A stretch of DNA of 64,000 bases. Origin: Fimbriimonas sp. (GTDB lineage: Bacteria; Armatimonadota; Fimbriimonadia; Fimbriimonadales; Fimbriimonadaceae). Numbering within the stretch: the stretch's first letter is position 1; each line of letters opens with the position of its first letter. The translations under genes were made by a program, and so were the position numbers. Shown here piece after piece: positions 28,445-36,665 of this stretch. The notes under the pieces were generated by a model. That model saw nothing but the letters and a program-made list of their open reading frames with translations. It did no database searches and was not told where the DNA came from. The stretch lies in assembly GCA_029866005.1 (NCBI GenBank), contig JARXAE010000004.1, forward strand, positions 86,251 to 150,250. Direction: 5' to 3'.

Positions 28445-29245
28445 CTACTTGGGTTGCCGGCGTAGCAATCGCGCCGACTCGCTACCAGGTTTCTGCGCGG
28501 CTCGAAGAAGGATGAACTCATCTCCATATTCAACTATCGGCTCCGTCATCGGAGACATCGAATCCCACGACGCCGCAGCGTACCGATCAATGACTGTGCG
28601 AGCCAGCAAAAGCTTGTCCCTCTCGACCGGCAGGGTTGAAAGGTCGGGGACTCCTACCTTCTGCAGGCCACGCACGACAAAGGTCAGATCATCTTGCTGG
28701 GTCACGATGACATGATCATCGAACGCGGTTGCCTGGTGCTTGCGGTTCAGAAACTCTTGAAACTCGGTTACTGACCATAGGCGGTCCGCCACCATATCCA
28801 GAATTCCCACCGCTCCAACCTGATGCGCCAGTGCACCAGCCACATGAACACAGAACTGAAGATGCTTCTTGGAGTCGAGCTTCGATTCGCTTGAATATTG
28901 CACTCGAATGGCGCTTCCGGATAGTTCAAATGCATCTCGGTATTCGCTGCGATTGACAATCTCCGCATTCTTGTTCTTACTCGATAGAATCAGACCGATC
29001 TTGAACCGAATATCGGAGAAAAGAAGCCCTTCGGTGGGTCCGATGCCAGGGCTCTGCATCACCGCCGCCATCGTCTCGGTCAGGTCAGGGAGTTTGGTGT
29101 CAGGACTGAGCACCCAATACTCGACGTGAGCCAGGTACTTGCCTTTTTGATTATTGAGGTAACGGGCAAGGACAATTCCGAGTGCAACAAAAACTGCGGT
29201 GATAAAGAAGCCTGCTGGAGTCAAGGCCCGACACCACTCGTCCAC
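28445..29245 (-). CDS. Membrane-anchored protein of unknown function
   Basis: 266 residues from GTG 29245. One hydrophobic segment (about 11-28, GFFITAVFVALGIVLARYL) then a soluble domain. A helical stretch CVHVAGALAHQVGAVGILDM and VIVTQQDDLTFVVRGLQKVG are distinctive; the former recalls DUF4261-type proteins but I do not claim the match. The start overlaps the end of the upstream zinc-ribbon gene by 25 bases, so the two are probably co-transcribed. No catalytic motif recognised. Confidence 0.65.
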   Translation of the reverse strand: MDEWCRALTPAGFFITAVFVALGIVLARYLNNQKGKYLAHVEYWVLSPDTKLPDLTETMAAVMQSPGIGPTEGLLFSDIRFKIGLILSSKNKNAEIVNRSEYRDAFELSGSAIRVQYSSESKLDSKKHLQFCVHVAGALAHQVGAVGILDMVADRLWSVTEFQEFLNRKHQATAFDDHVIVTQQDDLTFVVRGLQKVGVPDLSTLPVERDKLLLARTVIDRYAAASWDSMSPMTEPIVEYGDEFILLRAAQKPGSESARLLRRQPK

Positions 29246-29436
29246 CGCACCGCCGCCTGAATCTCCGGAGTATCCAGTGCCGAGTAGCAGTACCGGCAGA
29301 TTCCTGCCTCATTCACATCCGGCCGGCAACAAAGGAAGCAAGAATCCATCTTGCGCCGAAACATCACCATCTCCCGGTTGCCCAGCGCGTACAGCAACTG
29401 ATTCCGCGGAATTCCTTCTGGGTTCAGTCGTGTCAT
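29221..29436 (-). CDS. Small double-CxxC zinc-ribbon-like protein
   Basis: Seventy-one residues from ATG 29436 (GTG 29439 possible). SCFLCCRPDVNEAGICRYCY holds two CxxC pairs about 12 residues apart, a compact zinc-ribbon or rubredoxin-knuckle arrangement, preceded by an amphipathic N-terminal part. TAAACT (29443-29448, plus-strand AGTTTA) ends six bases before the ATG without Shine-Dalgarno, the leaderless layout. It lies directly downstream of the ATP synthase terminator and overlaps the following membrane-protein gene by 25 bases. Role unknown; redox or metal sensing would be a guess. Confidence 0.6.
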   Translation of the reverse strand: MTRLNPEGIPRNQLLYALGNREMVMFRRKMDSCFLCCRPDVNEAGICRYCYSALDTPEIQAAVRWTSGVGP

Positions 29437-29457
29437 CACAATAGTTTACTGTGCAAA

Positions 29458-29493
29458 AGAAAACGCCCTCGCATGAAATGCGAGGGCGTTTTG
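29458..29493 (-). terminator. Terminator of the atpZIBEFHAG operon
   Basis: AAACGCCCTCGCAT (29461-29474) and ATGCGAGGGCGTTT (29478-29491), a perfect 14-bp stem with a 3-base loop, T-run TTTTCTTTT on the minus strand. It starts 15 bases after the atpG stop. Confidence 0.92.
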
Positions 29494-29507
29494 GAACGAT
29501 GTTCAGA

Positions 29508-30365
29508 TTAACCGTTCAAAGCTTCGGCACCACCAACAACCTCCAAGATTTCCTTGGTGATCGTGGCTTGGCGCTCGCGGTTGGCTTTGAGCGTAAGAGT
29601 GTGGATCAACTTTCCGGCGGAGTCGGTCGCGGCGGTCATGGCACTCATTCGAGCTCCGAATTCCGAAGCGGTGGACTCCAACATCGACTGCCAAACCAGA
29701 GTTTGGAAGTAGCGGGGAAGGAGGATGTCGAGAACGACGTCGGCAGATGGCTCGAAAGCTACCTCGCCACCGGCTGCGTCTTCAGCAGCAGGAGCTTCGA
29801 TGGGTAGCAATTGAACCGTCATCGGAATCTGTTTTACTGCGGAGATGAACTTGGAGTAAATAACCCAAACTGCATCGACTTCACCCGATTCAAACATCGT
29901 TCGAGCCTTCTTGGTGATTGCAATGGCATCTTCAAGCCGTGCACCCGCCGACGGAGCCGAGAAGGTCTCGACCATGTCGTATCCGCGCTTAGCAAAGAAG
30001 ATGTTCGCCTTCTTTCCGTAACCAAGAATCTTGACGCCTTTGCCTTCGTTTTGCTTTGCAAACTCAGTTCCTTTTCGGAGAATCGAGGTGTTAAAGCCGC
30101 CAGCAAGACCTCGGTCGGAAGTCATCACGATCACAAGGATATTCTGAACTTCCCGGTTGGTCAACAAAGAGTGCGGTGGCAGGGTGCCCGACGCCGACAT
30201 GCTGGTCATGATGTCCTTGAGCTTGTCGGCGTAAGGTCGAGCCTCGAGCACGCGATCCGTCGCCTTCTTCAGGCGCGCGGCGGCAACCAGCTTCATCGCT
30301 TTCGTGATTTGCTGGATGTTCTTTGCGGCGCGGATGCGCTGACGAATCTGCTTGAGCGTTGCCAT
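29508..30365 (-). CDS. atpG: ATP synthase F1 gamma subunit
   Basis: 285 residues. The rotor stalk: N-terminal helix LKQIRQRIRAAKNIQQITKA and MKLVAAARLKKA, the central Rossmann-like part with VIVMTSDRGLAGGFNTSI, and the C-terminal helix ASEFGARMSAMTAATDSAGK then LTLKANRERQATITKEILE. All conserved residues of gamma are present. The gene abuts atpA with no spacer (atpA stop at 30366). It is the last of the minus-strand ATP synthase operon; in the usual order atpD would follow, but atpD and atpC are on the other strand about 2.5-4 kb away. Confidence 0.97.
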   Translation of the reverse strand: MATLKQIRQRIRAAKNIQQITKAMKLVAAARLKKATDRVLEARPYADKLKDIMTSMSASGTLPPHSLLTNREVQNILVIVMTSDRGLAGGFNTSILRKGTEFAKQNEGKGVKILGYGKKANIFFAKRGYDMVETFSAPSAGARLEDAIAITKKARTMFESGEVDAVWVIYSKFISAVKQIPMTVQLLPIEAPAAEDAAGGEVAFEPSADVVLDILLPRYFQTLVWQSMLESTASEFGARMSAMTAATDSAGKLIHTLTLKANRERQATITKEILEVVGGAEALNG

Positions 30366-31892
30366 TTATTTTCCGAAAGATGCTGCGAACTCGTGAATTC
30401 CAGCCTTGAGCTGTTCTTCAATTTCCTTCGAGATTGCCTTGGTGCTTCGAATTGACTCAACGACCTGGCTGTACTTCTCGTGCATAAACTTGAGAAGACC
30501 GGCTTCGAAGGACTTAACCTGTTCGTTGGACAATTCGTCAAGAACTCCCTGCGAACCGGCAAAGATCGCAATCACCTGGTCAACAACGTTGACTGGCGAA
30601 ACGAGATCCTGCTTCAAAAGCTCGGTGAGGCGCTGGCCTCGGATGAGCTGGAGCTGGGTCGATCGGTCAAGGTCAGAAGCGAACTGCGCGAAAGCAGCAA
30701 CGTCACGGTACTGAGCCATTTCGAGCTTCAGCTTTCCGGCAACTGCCTTCATGGCCTTAATCTGTGCGTTTCCACCAACACGGCTAACCGAGATACCAAC
30801 GTTAATTGCCGGGCGAACGCCAGCAAAGAAGAGGTCGGGCTCAAGGTAGATCTGACCGTCGGTAATCGAAATCACGTTGGTCGGAATGTACGCGGAAACG
30901 TCACCGGATTGGGTTTCGATGATCGGCAGTGCCGTCAGCGATCCGCCACCACGGGCATCGGAAACCTTAGCAGCTCGCTCCAGAAGGCGTGAGTGAAGGT
31001 AGAAGACGTCTCCCGGATACGCTTCTCGTCCTGGCGGGCGTCGAAGAAGGAGCGAAACCGCACGATAAGCTTGAGCTTGCTTGGTGAGGTCATCGTAGAT
31101 GACCAGAGCGTGCATGCCGTTGTCTCGGTAGAACTCACCGATTGCCGCACCGGCGAACGGAGCGAGGTACTGCTCAGCGTTCGAGTCCGAAGCGGAAGCA
31201 AGAACGATGGTGGTGTATTCCAGAGCGCCGTTCTCTTCGAGGGTCTTTACAACTCGGGCAACGTTGGAAGCCTTTTGGCCGCAAGCAACGTAGATGCAGT
31301 AAACCGGCGAACCGCCTGGCTCGTGGGTCGACTTCTGGTTGATAATCGTGTCGATACAGATCGCGGTCTTACCGGTCTGTCGGTCGCCGATAACGAGTTC
31401 TCGCTGTCCTCGTCCGACGGGAATCATGGCGTCGATAGCCTTGATACCGGTCTGAAGTGGTTCGGTAACTGGTTGTCGATCGACAACGCCAGGAGCCATG
31501 GTCTCGAGTCGCTGGAAGGTGTCGGTAACGATCGGACCCTTGTTATCGATGGGCTGACCCAGCGCGTTGACAACGCGACCAAGAAGAGCCTTTCCGGTAG
31601 GAACCTGGATGATCTTTCCGGTTTCCTTAACGGGGTCGCCTTCCATGATCGAGGTGTCGTCGCCGATAAGAACGGCACCGACCGAATCCTCTTCGAGGTT
31701 GAGCGCAAGTCCAACGACGCCGTTAGGGAACTCAAGGAGCTCACCCATTTGGCAGTCAGGAAGTCCATGAACACGAGCGATACCGTCTCCAACTTGGATA
31801 ACGGTACCAACGTGGTCGGTCTTCGCAGACTTGTCGAATGACTCAAGTTGCTTGCGGAGGATGTCTGTAATCTCTTCTGGTCGAATGGCCAT
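30366..31892 (-). CDS. atpA: ATP synthase F1 alpha subunit
   Basis: 508 residues. Non-catalytic nucleotide-binding subunit of F1. Walker [33 protein letters not shown], the [20 protein letters not shown]alker B region, [20 protein letters not shown] and the arginine-finger segment [17 protein letters not shown] are intact. N-terminal [17 protein letters not shown] is typical. Spacing to atpH is 5 bases. Conserved length. Confidence 0.98.
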   Translation of the reverse strand: MAIRPEEITDILRKQLESFDKSAKTDHVGTVIQVGDGIARVHGLPDCQMGELLEFPNGVVGLALNLEEDSVGAVLIGDDTSIMEGDPVKETGKIIQVPTGKALLGRVVNALGQPIDNKGPIVTDTFQRLETMAPGVVDRQPVTEPLQTGIKAIDAMIPVGRGQRELVIGDRQTGKTAICIDTIINQKSTHEPGGSPVYCIYVACGQKASNVARVVKTLEENGALEYTTIVLASASDSNAEQYLAPFAGAAIGEFYRDNGMHALVIYDDLTKQAQAYRAVSLLLRRPPGREAYPGDVFYLHSRLLERAAKVSDARGGGSLTALPIIETQSGDVSAYIPTNVISITDGQIYLEPDLFFAGVRPAINVGISVSRVGGNAQIKAMKAVAGKLKLEMAQYRDVAAFAQFASDLDRSTQLQLIRGQRLTELLKQDLVSPVNVVDQVIAIFAGSQGVLDELSNEQVKSFEAGLLKFMHEKYSQVVESIRSTKAISKEIEEQLKAGIHEFAASFGK

Positions 31893-31897
31893 GTTCT

Positions 31898-32452
31898 TTA
31901 TGCCTGTTTCAGGTTGTCCTGTCGGAGCGATTCTCGGATTCGCTTGAGCGAGCCCTTGACGCTACCGTCAATGACGAAATTGTCGTATGCCACTTTCACA
32001 CCACCAACGAGGGTGGGATCAACGGCAAATTCTGGTTCGGACTTGCGTCCGAGTTTTGCGCTTACTTTCTCGACGATCTGCTTCTTCTCGCTATCGGTGA
32101 GTTCGATTGCACTGGTCACAATAATGTGAACAATGCCTTCGTCGGCCCGGCGGAGAGTTGTGAACTCGTCGCTGATCGTAAGAAGCTCTTCTTCGCGCCG
32201 CTTTTCGAGCATCAGCTTGACGAGGTTGCTTGTGAGAGCAGTTACCTTTTCGCCAAGTGCTTTTTCAAAAAGCGAGATCTTCTCATCTCGTCCCCGATTG
32301 GGGCTGAGAAGAAAAGCGCGGAGGTCACCGTTATCGGTGAGAGCGGACTGAATGCCCGCCAGATCTGCGCCGACGACATCGACGGATTTAGCGTTTTTCG
32401 CAGCTTCAAATACTGCTTGGGCGTACCGTTTTGCGACGCGATCTCCAGCCAC
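31898..32452 (-). CDS. atpH: ATP synthase delta subunit
   Basis: 184 residues. Peripheral-stalk subunit joining the b subunit to the top of F1. N-terminal six-helix domain ([69 protein letters not shown]) and C-terminal domain ending [20 protein letters not shown] then [15 protein letters not shown]. The pattern is standard. One base separates it from atpF. Confidence 0.94.
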   Translation of the reverse strand: MAGDRVAKRYAQAVFEAAKNAKSVDVVGADLAGIQSALTDNGDLRAFLLSPNRGRDEKISLFEKALGEKVTALTSNLVKLMLEKRREEELLTISDEFTTLRRADEGIVHIIVTSAIELTDSEKKQIVEKVSAKLGRKSEPEFAVDPTLVGGVKVAYDNFVIDGSVKGSLKRIRESLRQDNLKQA

Positions 32453-32453
32453 G

Positions 32454-33056
32454 TTAAGCCTTCACCTCAAGATCGGCGATGAAATCAGCGATCAGCTTTC
32501 GGTTAGCTGCGGTGTCCATATTTGCGCCAACGACTTTCTCGGCTGCGGTGAGCGAGAGGTCGGTAACGTGGGTTCGCAGTTCGCCGAGAACTTTTGCTTT
32601 CTCAGATGCGATCTCTTCTTGGGCTTGCTTGACAAGTGCATCGGACTTAGCCGCTGCCTCTGCCATGAGGCTCTGTCGAAGTGATTGTGCTTCCTTGATC
32701 TGAGCGTTGATTTTCTCGCGAGCTTCTGCCTCGGTACTAGCGATTCTTTTCTCGTAGTCACCCTTCATAGTCGTCATCTCATTTCGGAGAGTTTCGACTT
32801 CTGAAAAGGTCGTTTCAAGATTAGTGTTTCGCTCATCAATGGCGGCGGTGAGGGGCTTCACGAAGAAAGACTCAATGACCGGGAACAGCGCAATAAATAC
32901 GCCGATCGAGCCAATCGTCTTTCCAAATTCAATCGTGATTGGTTGATGAACCGTCAGATTTGCGTTGTTGGCAACGACGCCAAGAACCGCAATGACGAGA
33001 CCACCAACAATCTTCACGATTGCTGGAATTCCCTTTGATTGAGTGTGTTCTGCCAT
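32454..33056 (-). CDS. atpF: ATP synthase Fo b subunit
   Basis: 200 residues. Peripheral stator stalk. Unlike the usual b with one transmembrane helix, the N-terminal part has two hydrophobic stretches: about 12-30 (IVKIVGGLVIAVLGVVANN) and about 44-66 (FGKTIGSIGVFIALFPVIES), the second being the canonical b helix leading to FVKPLTAAIDERNTNLETTF. The first could be an uncleaved signal anchor. Then a long Ala/Glu/Lys helical region (about 75-165) typical for dimerisation and the delta-binding end SLTAAEKVVGANMD. Identity from context and pattern. Confidence 0.92.
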   Translation of the reverse strand: MAEHTQSKGIPAIVKIVGGLVIAVLGVVANNANLTVHQPITIEFGKTIGSIGVFIALFPVIESFFVKPLTAAIDERNTNLETTFSEVETLRNEMTTMKGDYEKRIASTEAEAREKINAQIKEAQSLRQSLMAEAAAKSDALVKQAQEEIASEKAKVLGELRTHVTDLSLTAAEKVVGANMDTAANRKLIADFIADLEVKA

Positions 33057-33110
33057 GAGGTAGTTTTGCCCTTCGCTCAGCTTTGATGCTAAGCGAAGGG
33101 CTGCTGGTTG

Positions 33111-33314
33111 TTAACCGCCGATGAGGCTCTTGCCAAGGAACAAGGTCAAGAGGAAGATCAGCTCGACAAACGCCATAGCGATGAGCATAACTGTTTGTAG
33201 CTTGCCGATTGCTTCTGGTTGTCGGGACATGCCCTGCATCGCGCCGTAGCCGATGAGTCCAAGGCCAATGGCGACTCCGAGCATTGCAATTCCGTATCCA
33301 ATGAAGTTGTACAT
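33111..33314 (-). CDS. atpE: ATP synthase Fo c subunit
   Basis: 67 residues, two-helix hairpin. Loop GMSRQPEA (about 28-35) and ion-binding Glu51 in AMAFVELIFLLTLFL. The residue after Glu is Leu, not the Ser/Thr of sodium-coupled rings, so a proton ring is inferred. N-terminal glycine-rich helix GYGIAMLGVAIGLGLIGYG fits the c-ring inner helix packing. The AAGGTAAAC before ATG 33314 provides a ribosome site. Spaced 35 bases from atpB. Confidence 0.95.
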   Translation of the reverse strand: MYNFIGYGIAMLGVAIGLGLIGYGAMQGMSRQPEAIGKLQTVMLIAMAFVELIFLLTLFLGKSLIGG

Positions 33315-33349
33315 GTGTTGTTTACCTTTCTTTCAGTGACAAAAAATCG

Positions 33350-34117
33350 TCAGTGTGCTCCAGCTGCCTCGTGACCATGGTCGTCATGTTCGTGGTGCGT
33401 TACAAGTGATATGTAAACGCACGTGAGGAGGCTGAAGATCATGGCTTGTACTAAGCAGGTTAAGAGCTTAATGGGTACAAGAAGAGTTCCCGCAGGAACC
33501 CAGGACATGTGGAAGACACCACCAACAACCGTGGAAATTGCTTCGGCTGCTTGGTGACCACCATCAATGTTTCCGAAAACTCGGAGGCTAAGAGACAAAT
33601 TCTTCATGATCTCGGAGACAAGCTCGATCATGAAGAGCATTCCTGAGATGAGAACGAGAACTCCGGTCATCTTCGGTCCGGCGAAGTGCTTGAAGTGCCC
33701 GAGAACTCCGTTAGACTTGATCCCCTGGTACTGAACGTATCCAATGGAGATGAGTGCCATTCCCAAGTTGAAGCTCAGGTCAGCGGTCGGGGCGTGGGTG
33801 AAGAAAAGCGAGAAGATGTTGGAAACGAAAATGACCAGCCAGAACGTTGCAATGAACGGAATGAACTGCCGCCCCTTTGCTCCAATGGTTCCAACGACCA
33901 TGTTCTCTAGGAAAAGATAAAGCTGCTCAGAGGCGCCGGCAAGATAGCCCTTAAAGACTCGACCCGTGAAACCTTTCTTCGCGATCGAAAGTAGTGTGAA
34001 TAGGACAATGAGAACTAGAGCAAGGTAGCCGAAAACATTGACGAAATCTGCACCGTGGTGCGCTTCGCCACCCTCCGTAGAGGCTATCAGCGTGCTCGAT
34101 AGATTAAGAATGTCCAT
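33350..34117 (-). CDS. atpB: ATP synthase Fo a subunit
   Basis: About 255 residues if ATG 34117 is used; GTG 34141 and ATG 34135 are alternatives, and none has a clear ribosome site; the start overlaps the atpI end in every case. Five to six membrane helices. The essential Arg is in LSLSLRVFGNIDGGH, the family reads LSLRLFGNMLAGH. The C-terminal helix and His-rich tail HHEHDDHGHEAAGAH are present. Forms the proton half-channels against the c-ring. Position before atpE is standard. Confidence 0.93.
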   Translation of the reverse strand: MDILNLSSTLIASTEGGEAHHGADFVNVFGYLALVLIVLFTLLSIAKKGFTGRVFKGYLAGASEQLYLFLENMVVGTIGAKGRQFIPFIATFWLVIFVSNIFSLFFTHAPTADLSFNLGMALISIGYVQYQGIKSNGVLGHFKHFAGPKMTGVLVLISGMLFMIELVSEIMKNLSLSLRVFGNIDGGHQAAEAISTVVGGVFHMSWVPAGTLLVPIKLLTCLVQAMIFSLLTCVYISLVTHHEHDDHGHEAAGAH

Positions 34118-34487
34118 TGTTCGGGTCAGCCGCATTGCCACGTGAAAGTGCCCACGCGACGACCCAGGAGTATACCAGCACCAATCCGATCAAAAAGCAA
34201 CTCTGAGTTCTTAAATCTTCCTCTCTTAACCAAAGCCCTAACAGTAAGAAAAACGGAACTTTGAATCCAAGCACAATGAAAAATGAAGTCAGCGCAGGTA
34301 GCGTTTTTGCTTCATTCACGACCATGCTGGAGAGCATTTTGATCGCCATCCACGTTCCGTATAAGTAGATTCCCGTTAACAAAAAGCCGAGAATTGCCAG
34401 CAGAGCTCCGAGGGTCGGGAGAACCATCGTAGCAGCGACCAATCCCAATCCGCAAGCGACCTTAAACCACCACGGTGCGAACTTCAT
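34104..34487 (-). CDS. AtpI-like small membrane protein
   Basis: 127 residues from ATG 34487. Four hydrophobic segments (about 5-25, 27-48, 64-86, 93-115) and place immediately upstream of atpB are those of AtpI-type proteins, which in other bacteria help c-ring assembly or Mg/ion supply. No clear sequence motif, so the name rests on topology and operon position. ATG overlaps the stop of the AtpZ-like gene by four bases (34484-34487), so the two are coupled. Confidence 0.7.
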   Translation of the reverse strand: MKFAPWWFKVACGLGLVAATMVLPTLGALLAILGFLLTGIYLYGTWMAIKMLSSMVVNEAKTLPALTSFFIVLGFKVPFFLLLGLWLREEDLRTQSCFLIGLVLVYSWVVAWALSRGNAADPNNGHS

Positions 34488-34933
34488 TGCCGGGTTCGAG
34501 TCGCAACAAAGTAGGCCCCAATGAGGCCCAGGATCATACCAACCAATCCACATACGCTGACCCAGATCGGGTTTCCAGTCTGATTTTTCAGCACGACTCC
34601 GATGATGCCTCCGACGAGCGGCACCCCGAGAATGGTGTAAGCGATTGAGATTCCCGCTCCGAGTCCCTGGTTGGAGTCTTGCGCGATCCGGTTCTCCCTG
34701 GCCGCTTCCGCTTGTTGGGCAGTGCGTTTGTTCTTCAAAGCATCGGCCTTGGCACTCAACTCAAGAAGCTTGGCATGGTCAGGGTCTTCTGGGATTGGGA
34801 TCGTCGCCGAGTCCAGAATTTCGGCCAGTTTTTCGTCTGCGTCAGAGAGGTCAACTTTTAGCTTGTCTCGAACTGCTTCAAGCCGGCTGGCGACCTCATT
34901 ATCAGACGGCAATCGTGTGTCTTCATCAGCCAT
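34484..34933 (-). CDS. AtpZ-like protein
   Basis: 149 residues. A polar N-terminal half with coiled-coil character (about 8-80) and two C-terminal membrane helices: GISIAYTILGVPLVGGIIGV (about 94-113) and WVSVCGLVGMILGLIGAYFV, with the pair separated by KNQTGNPI. This is the AtpZ/AtpR pattern (two-helix protein encoded in front of atpI). The N-terminal extension is longer than in most AtpZ. It begins the ATP synthase gene cluster after a DUF5665 protein. AtpZI is known as an Mg/Ca transporter aiding ATP synthase assembly in some bacteria; here by analogy only. Confidence 0.75.
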   Translation of the reverse strand: MADEDTRLPSDNEVASRLEAVRDKLKVDLSDADEKLAEILDSATIPIPEDPDHAKLLELSAKADALKNKRTAQQAEAARENRIAQDSNQGLGAGISIAYTILGVPLVGGIIGVVLKNQTGNPIWVSVCGLVGMILGLIGAYFVATRTRQ

Positions 34934-34954
34934 ATAGAAGAAGTGTAGCCCGTC

Positions 34955-35326
34955 CTAAGGATTCTGAACTGGAACCTGCTTGAGTTCTTGCTTTTGAACT
35001 GGGAACGGCTCGATGGCAGGGCGGCGTCGGTCTAATGAGTCGATGACTCGGTTGACGATGGGACCAACCCAGTCAACTTCGGCAAGCGGTTTCAGCACAA
35101 CAATCAGCAGAGAAACAACAACGGTTGCCCCCAGGACGGTTCCGAGCCCTGTCCACAGACCCGCGACGAGTCGCTTGCCAAAATGGGTCTGGCTCTCGAC
35201 GAACTCCCGAAGGAGTTTGTTCTGGGTCTCCACCTGCGTGGTGAGCCTTTCGATGGCATCTTGGAGTTCGGGCTTCTGCTCTTCCACGGTGATAGGGACG
35301 TTGAGGTCACGACTTTCGTTGCGCAT
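34955..35326 (-). CDS. DUF5665-like membrane protein
   Basis: 123 residues. N-terminal soluble part with coiled-coil helix ELQDAIERLTTQVETQNKLL, central GLWTGLGTVLGATVVVSLLI with a long hydrophobic helix (about 58-80) and a following PLAEVDWVGPIVNRVIDSL; the G-T-V-x-G-A-T-x-V-x-S segment and I-G-x-x-I tail are the DUF5665 style. Tail is Pro/Gln-rich. It leads the minus-strand cluster ahead of atpZ, 21 bases away, and may be the first gene of that operon. Function unknown. Confidence 0.7.
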   Translation of the reverse strand: MRNESRDLNVPITVEEQKPELQDAIERLTTQVETQNKLLREFVESQTHFGKRLVAGLWTGLGTVLGATVVVSLLIVVLKPLAEVDWVGPIVNRVIDSLDRRRPAIEPFPVQKQELKQVPVQNP

Positions 35327-35348
35327 TCGCGAACTAGGCGTGTCGGAG

Positions 35349-35354
35349 TAAGAT
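35349..35354 (+). promoter_or_regulatory. -10-like hexamer for the interrupted esterase
   Basis: TAAGAT ends six bases before ATG 35361, the spacing seen at many starts in this window. Supports the chosen start. Confidence 0.45.
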
Positions 35355-35360
35355 CAACAA

Positions 35361-36176
35361 ATGATCACAGTGGCAATTTTGGCGATGACGATTCGGCTTT
35401 GGGAAGGCGATGCCCCATATGCGACGGGCAAGTGAGAAAACGATGTACCCACTCTCACTGCGTTCCTGCCCGAGAAACCCTCGAAGTCTGCAATCGTTAT
35501 TTGTCCAGGCGGTGCCTATTGGGTACTTGCCGACCACGAAGGGAAGGACTATGCAGAGTATCTCGCCATGCATGGTATTGCCGCGTATGTACTTCGCTAC
35601 CGGCTGGGGCAGTACGGTTACCGACATCCTTCGATGCTCGCTGATGCTCAACGGGCGATCCGGAAGGTTCGGTCACTCGGCTACGCCAATGTCGGAATCA
35701 TGGGTTCATCGGCGGGTGGACACTTGGCGGGCACTGCGAGCGTGCACTCTGGAGTCGAGGCTTACGCTCCGGGTGATGAGACCGACAACCTGAGCCGTCG
35801 TCCCGATTTCGGAATTCTGTGTTATCCGGTGACTTCTTTTGACAAGCCCTTCGGGCATGACTTTTCGGGCAAGCAACTTCTCGGTGAAAAGCCTGATCCT
35901 AAGTTGGTGGAAATGATGAACCTCCCCAAACAGGTCACTAAAGACACCCCGCCGTGTTTCCTCTGGCATACCCAAGAGGATGACGGAGTTCCACCTCAAA
36001 ACTCCGAGCTGTTCGCGGCTGCGATGCGAAAGGTAGGCGTTGAGTGCGAGTACCACGTGTTCGCAAAAGGAAAACACGGAATCGGGCTGACCGATAAAGC
36101 TCCGTACAAAAACGCCCACCCGTGGGCGAGCAACCTGATCTTCTGGTTGCAACAGCACGGATGGGCTCCGAAGTAG
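35361..36176 (+). pseudogene. Alpha/beta-hydrolase esterase gene interrupted by in-frame TGA
   Basis: A single frame runs from ATG 35361 to TAG at 36174 apart from TGA at 35433-35435 (codon 25). Read through, 271 codons give a complete acetyl-xylan-esterase-like (BD-FAE type) hydrolase: TIRLWEGDAPYATGK-stop-ENDVPTLTAFLPEKPSK, oxyanion strand AIVICPGGAYW, nucleophile GSSAGGHLAG (Ser117), Asp in HTQEDDGVP, His in GKHGIGL. The residues on both sides of the stop continue the family's LWPGDAPGA...DVPTL pattern, so the TGA replaces a single codon, with no frameshift. Without it, translation could restart only at ATG 35568, losing the oxyanion strand. A recent nonsense mutation, sequencing error or recoding are all possible. 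Confidence 0.85.
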
Positions 36177-36189
36177 GTTCAGTGGCTAG

Positions 36190-36630
36190 TTACTTCTTAA
36201 CCTTCGTAAAGGTCATGGTGACTGCCTCACCTTTGTGATCCTTTCCGATGAAGGTCGCGGTATCACCCTCGATCTTTACGGTTCCTGTTGTCGCCTTACC
36301 TTTTGCCTCTTCCATTGCTTTCTTTGCCGGCTCAACCATCGGTTTGAAAGCCGCAGGTATTTGGCTGTCATCAAAAGTCGAGTTCACTGTTGTCATCGAA
36401 AGCTCTTCGCCCTTCAGCGTGTAGTTGCCATCAGTTGTGATCGAAACATTAACTCCACCTTGACCGGCTTTGATGTCCATCTTGAAAGTGTTGGAAGTAA
36501 AGTTGGCAGTCGCAGTAGCACCGGGGGGCAGCTTATCATTGGTTACCGTCCAGTCGCCCGCAAGCGACGGACCGCCACAGCCAAGGAGAGCTAGGGCGAA
36601 AAGAGAAGAGGCGGCTAGGATAGGTCGCAT
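36190..36630 (-). CDS. Lipoprotein of unknown function
   Basis: 146 residues from ATG 36630; start chosen because TATAAC (36637-36642, minus-strand sense) ends six bases upstream, and the signal MRPILAASSLFALALLGCGG then is ideal: lipobox LALLGC with Cys at about 18. An upstream ATG would add eight residues. The mature domain is a small beta-rich module (GDWTVTNDKLPPGATATANF, GNYTLKGEELSMTTVN, KGEAVTMTFTKVKK), resembling lipocalin-like calycin-type repeats common in planctomycete-type lipoproteins. Ligand unknown. Confidence 0.75.
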   Translation of the reverse strand: MRPILAASSLFALALLGCGGPSLAGDWTVTNDKLPPGATATANFTSNTFKMDIKAGQGGVNVSITTDGNYTLKGEELSMTTVNSTFDDSQIPAAFKPMVEPAKKAMEEAKGKATTGTVKIEGDTATFIGKDHKGEAVTMTFTKVKK

Positions 36631-36665
36631 GAAGAGGTTATACACGTTTTTCATTGTGCCGGTTG

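Noticed and set aside
35433..35435. TGA as selenocysteine in the esterase
   Set aside because: No catalytic Cys/Sec is expected at this place and I see no obvious hairpin directly downstream comparable to a bacterial SECIS; a nonsense mutation or error is simpler.
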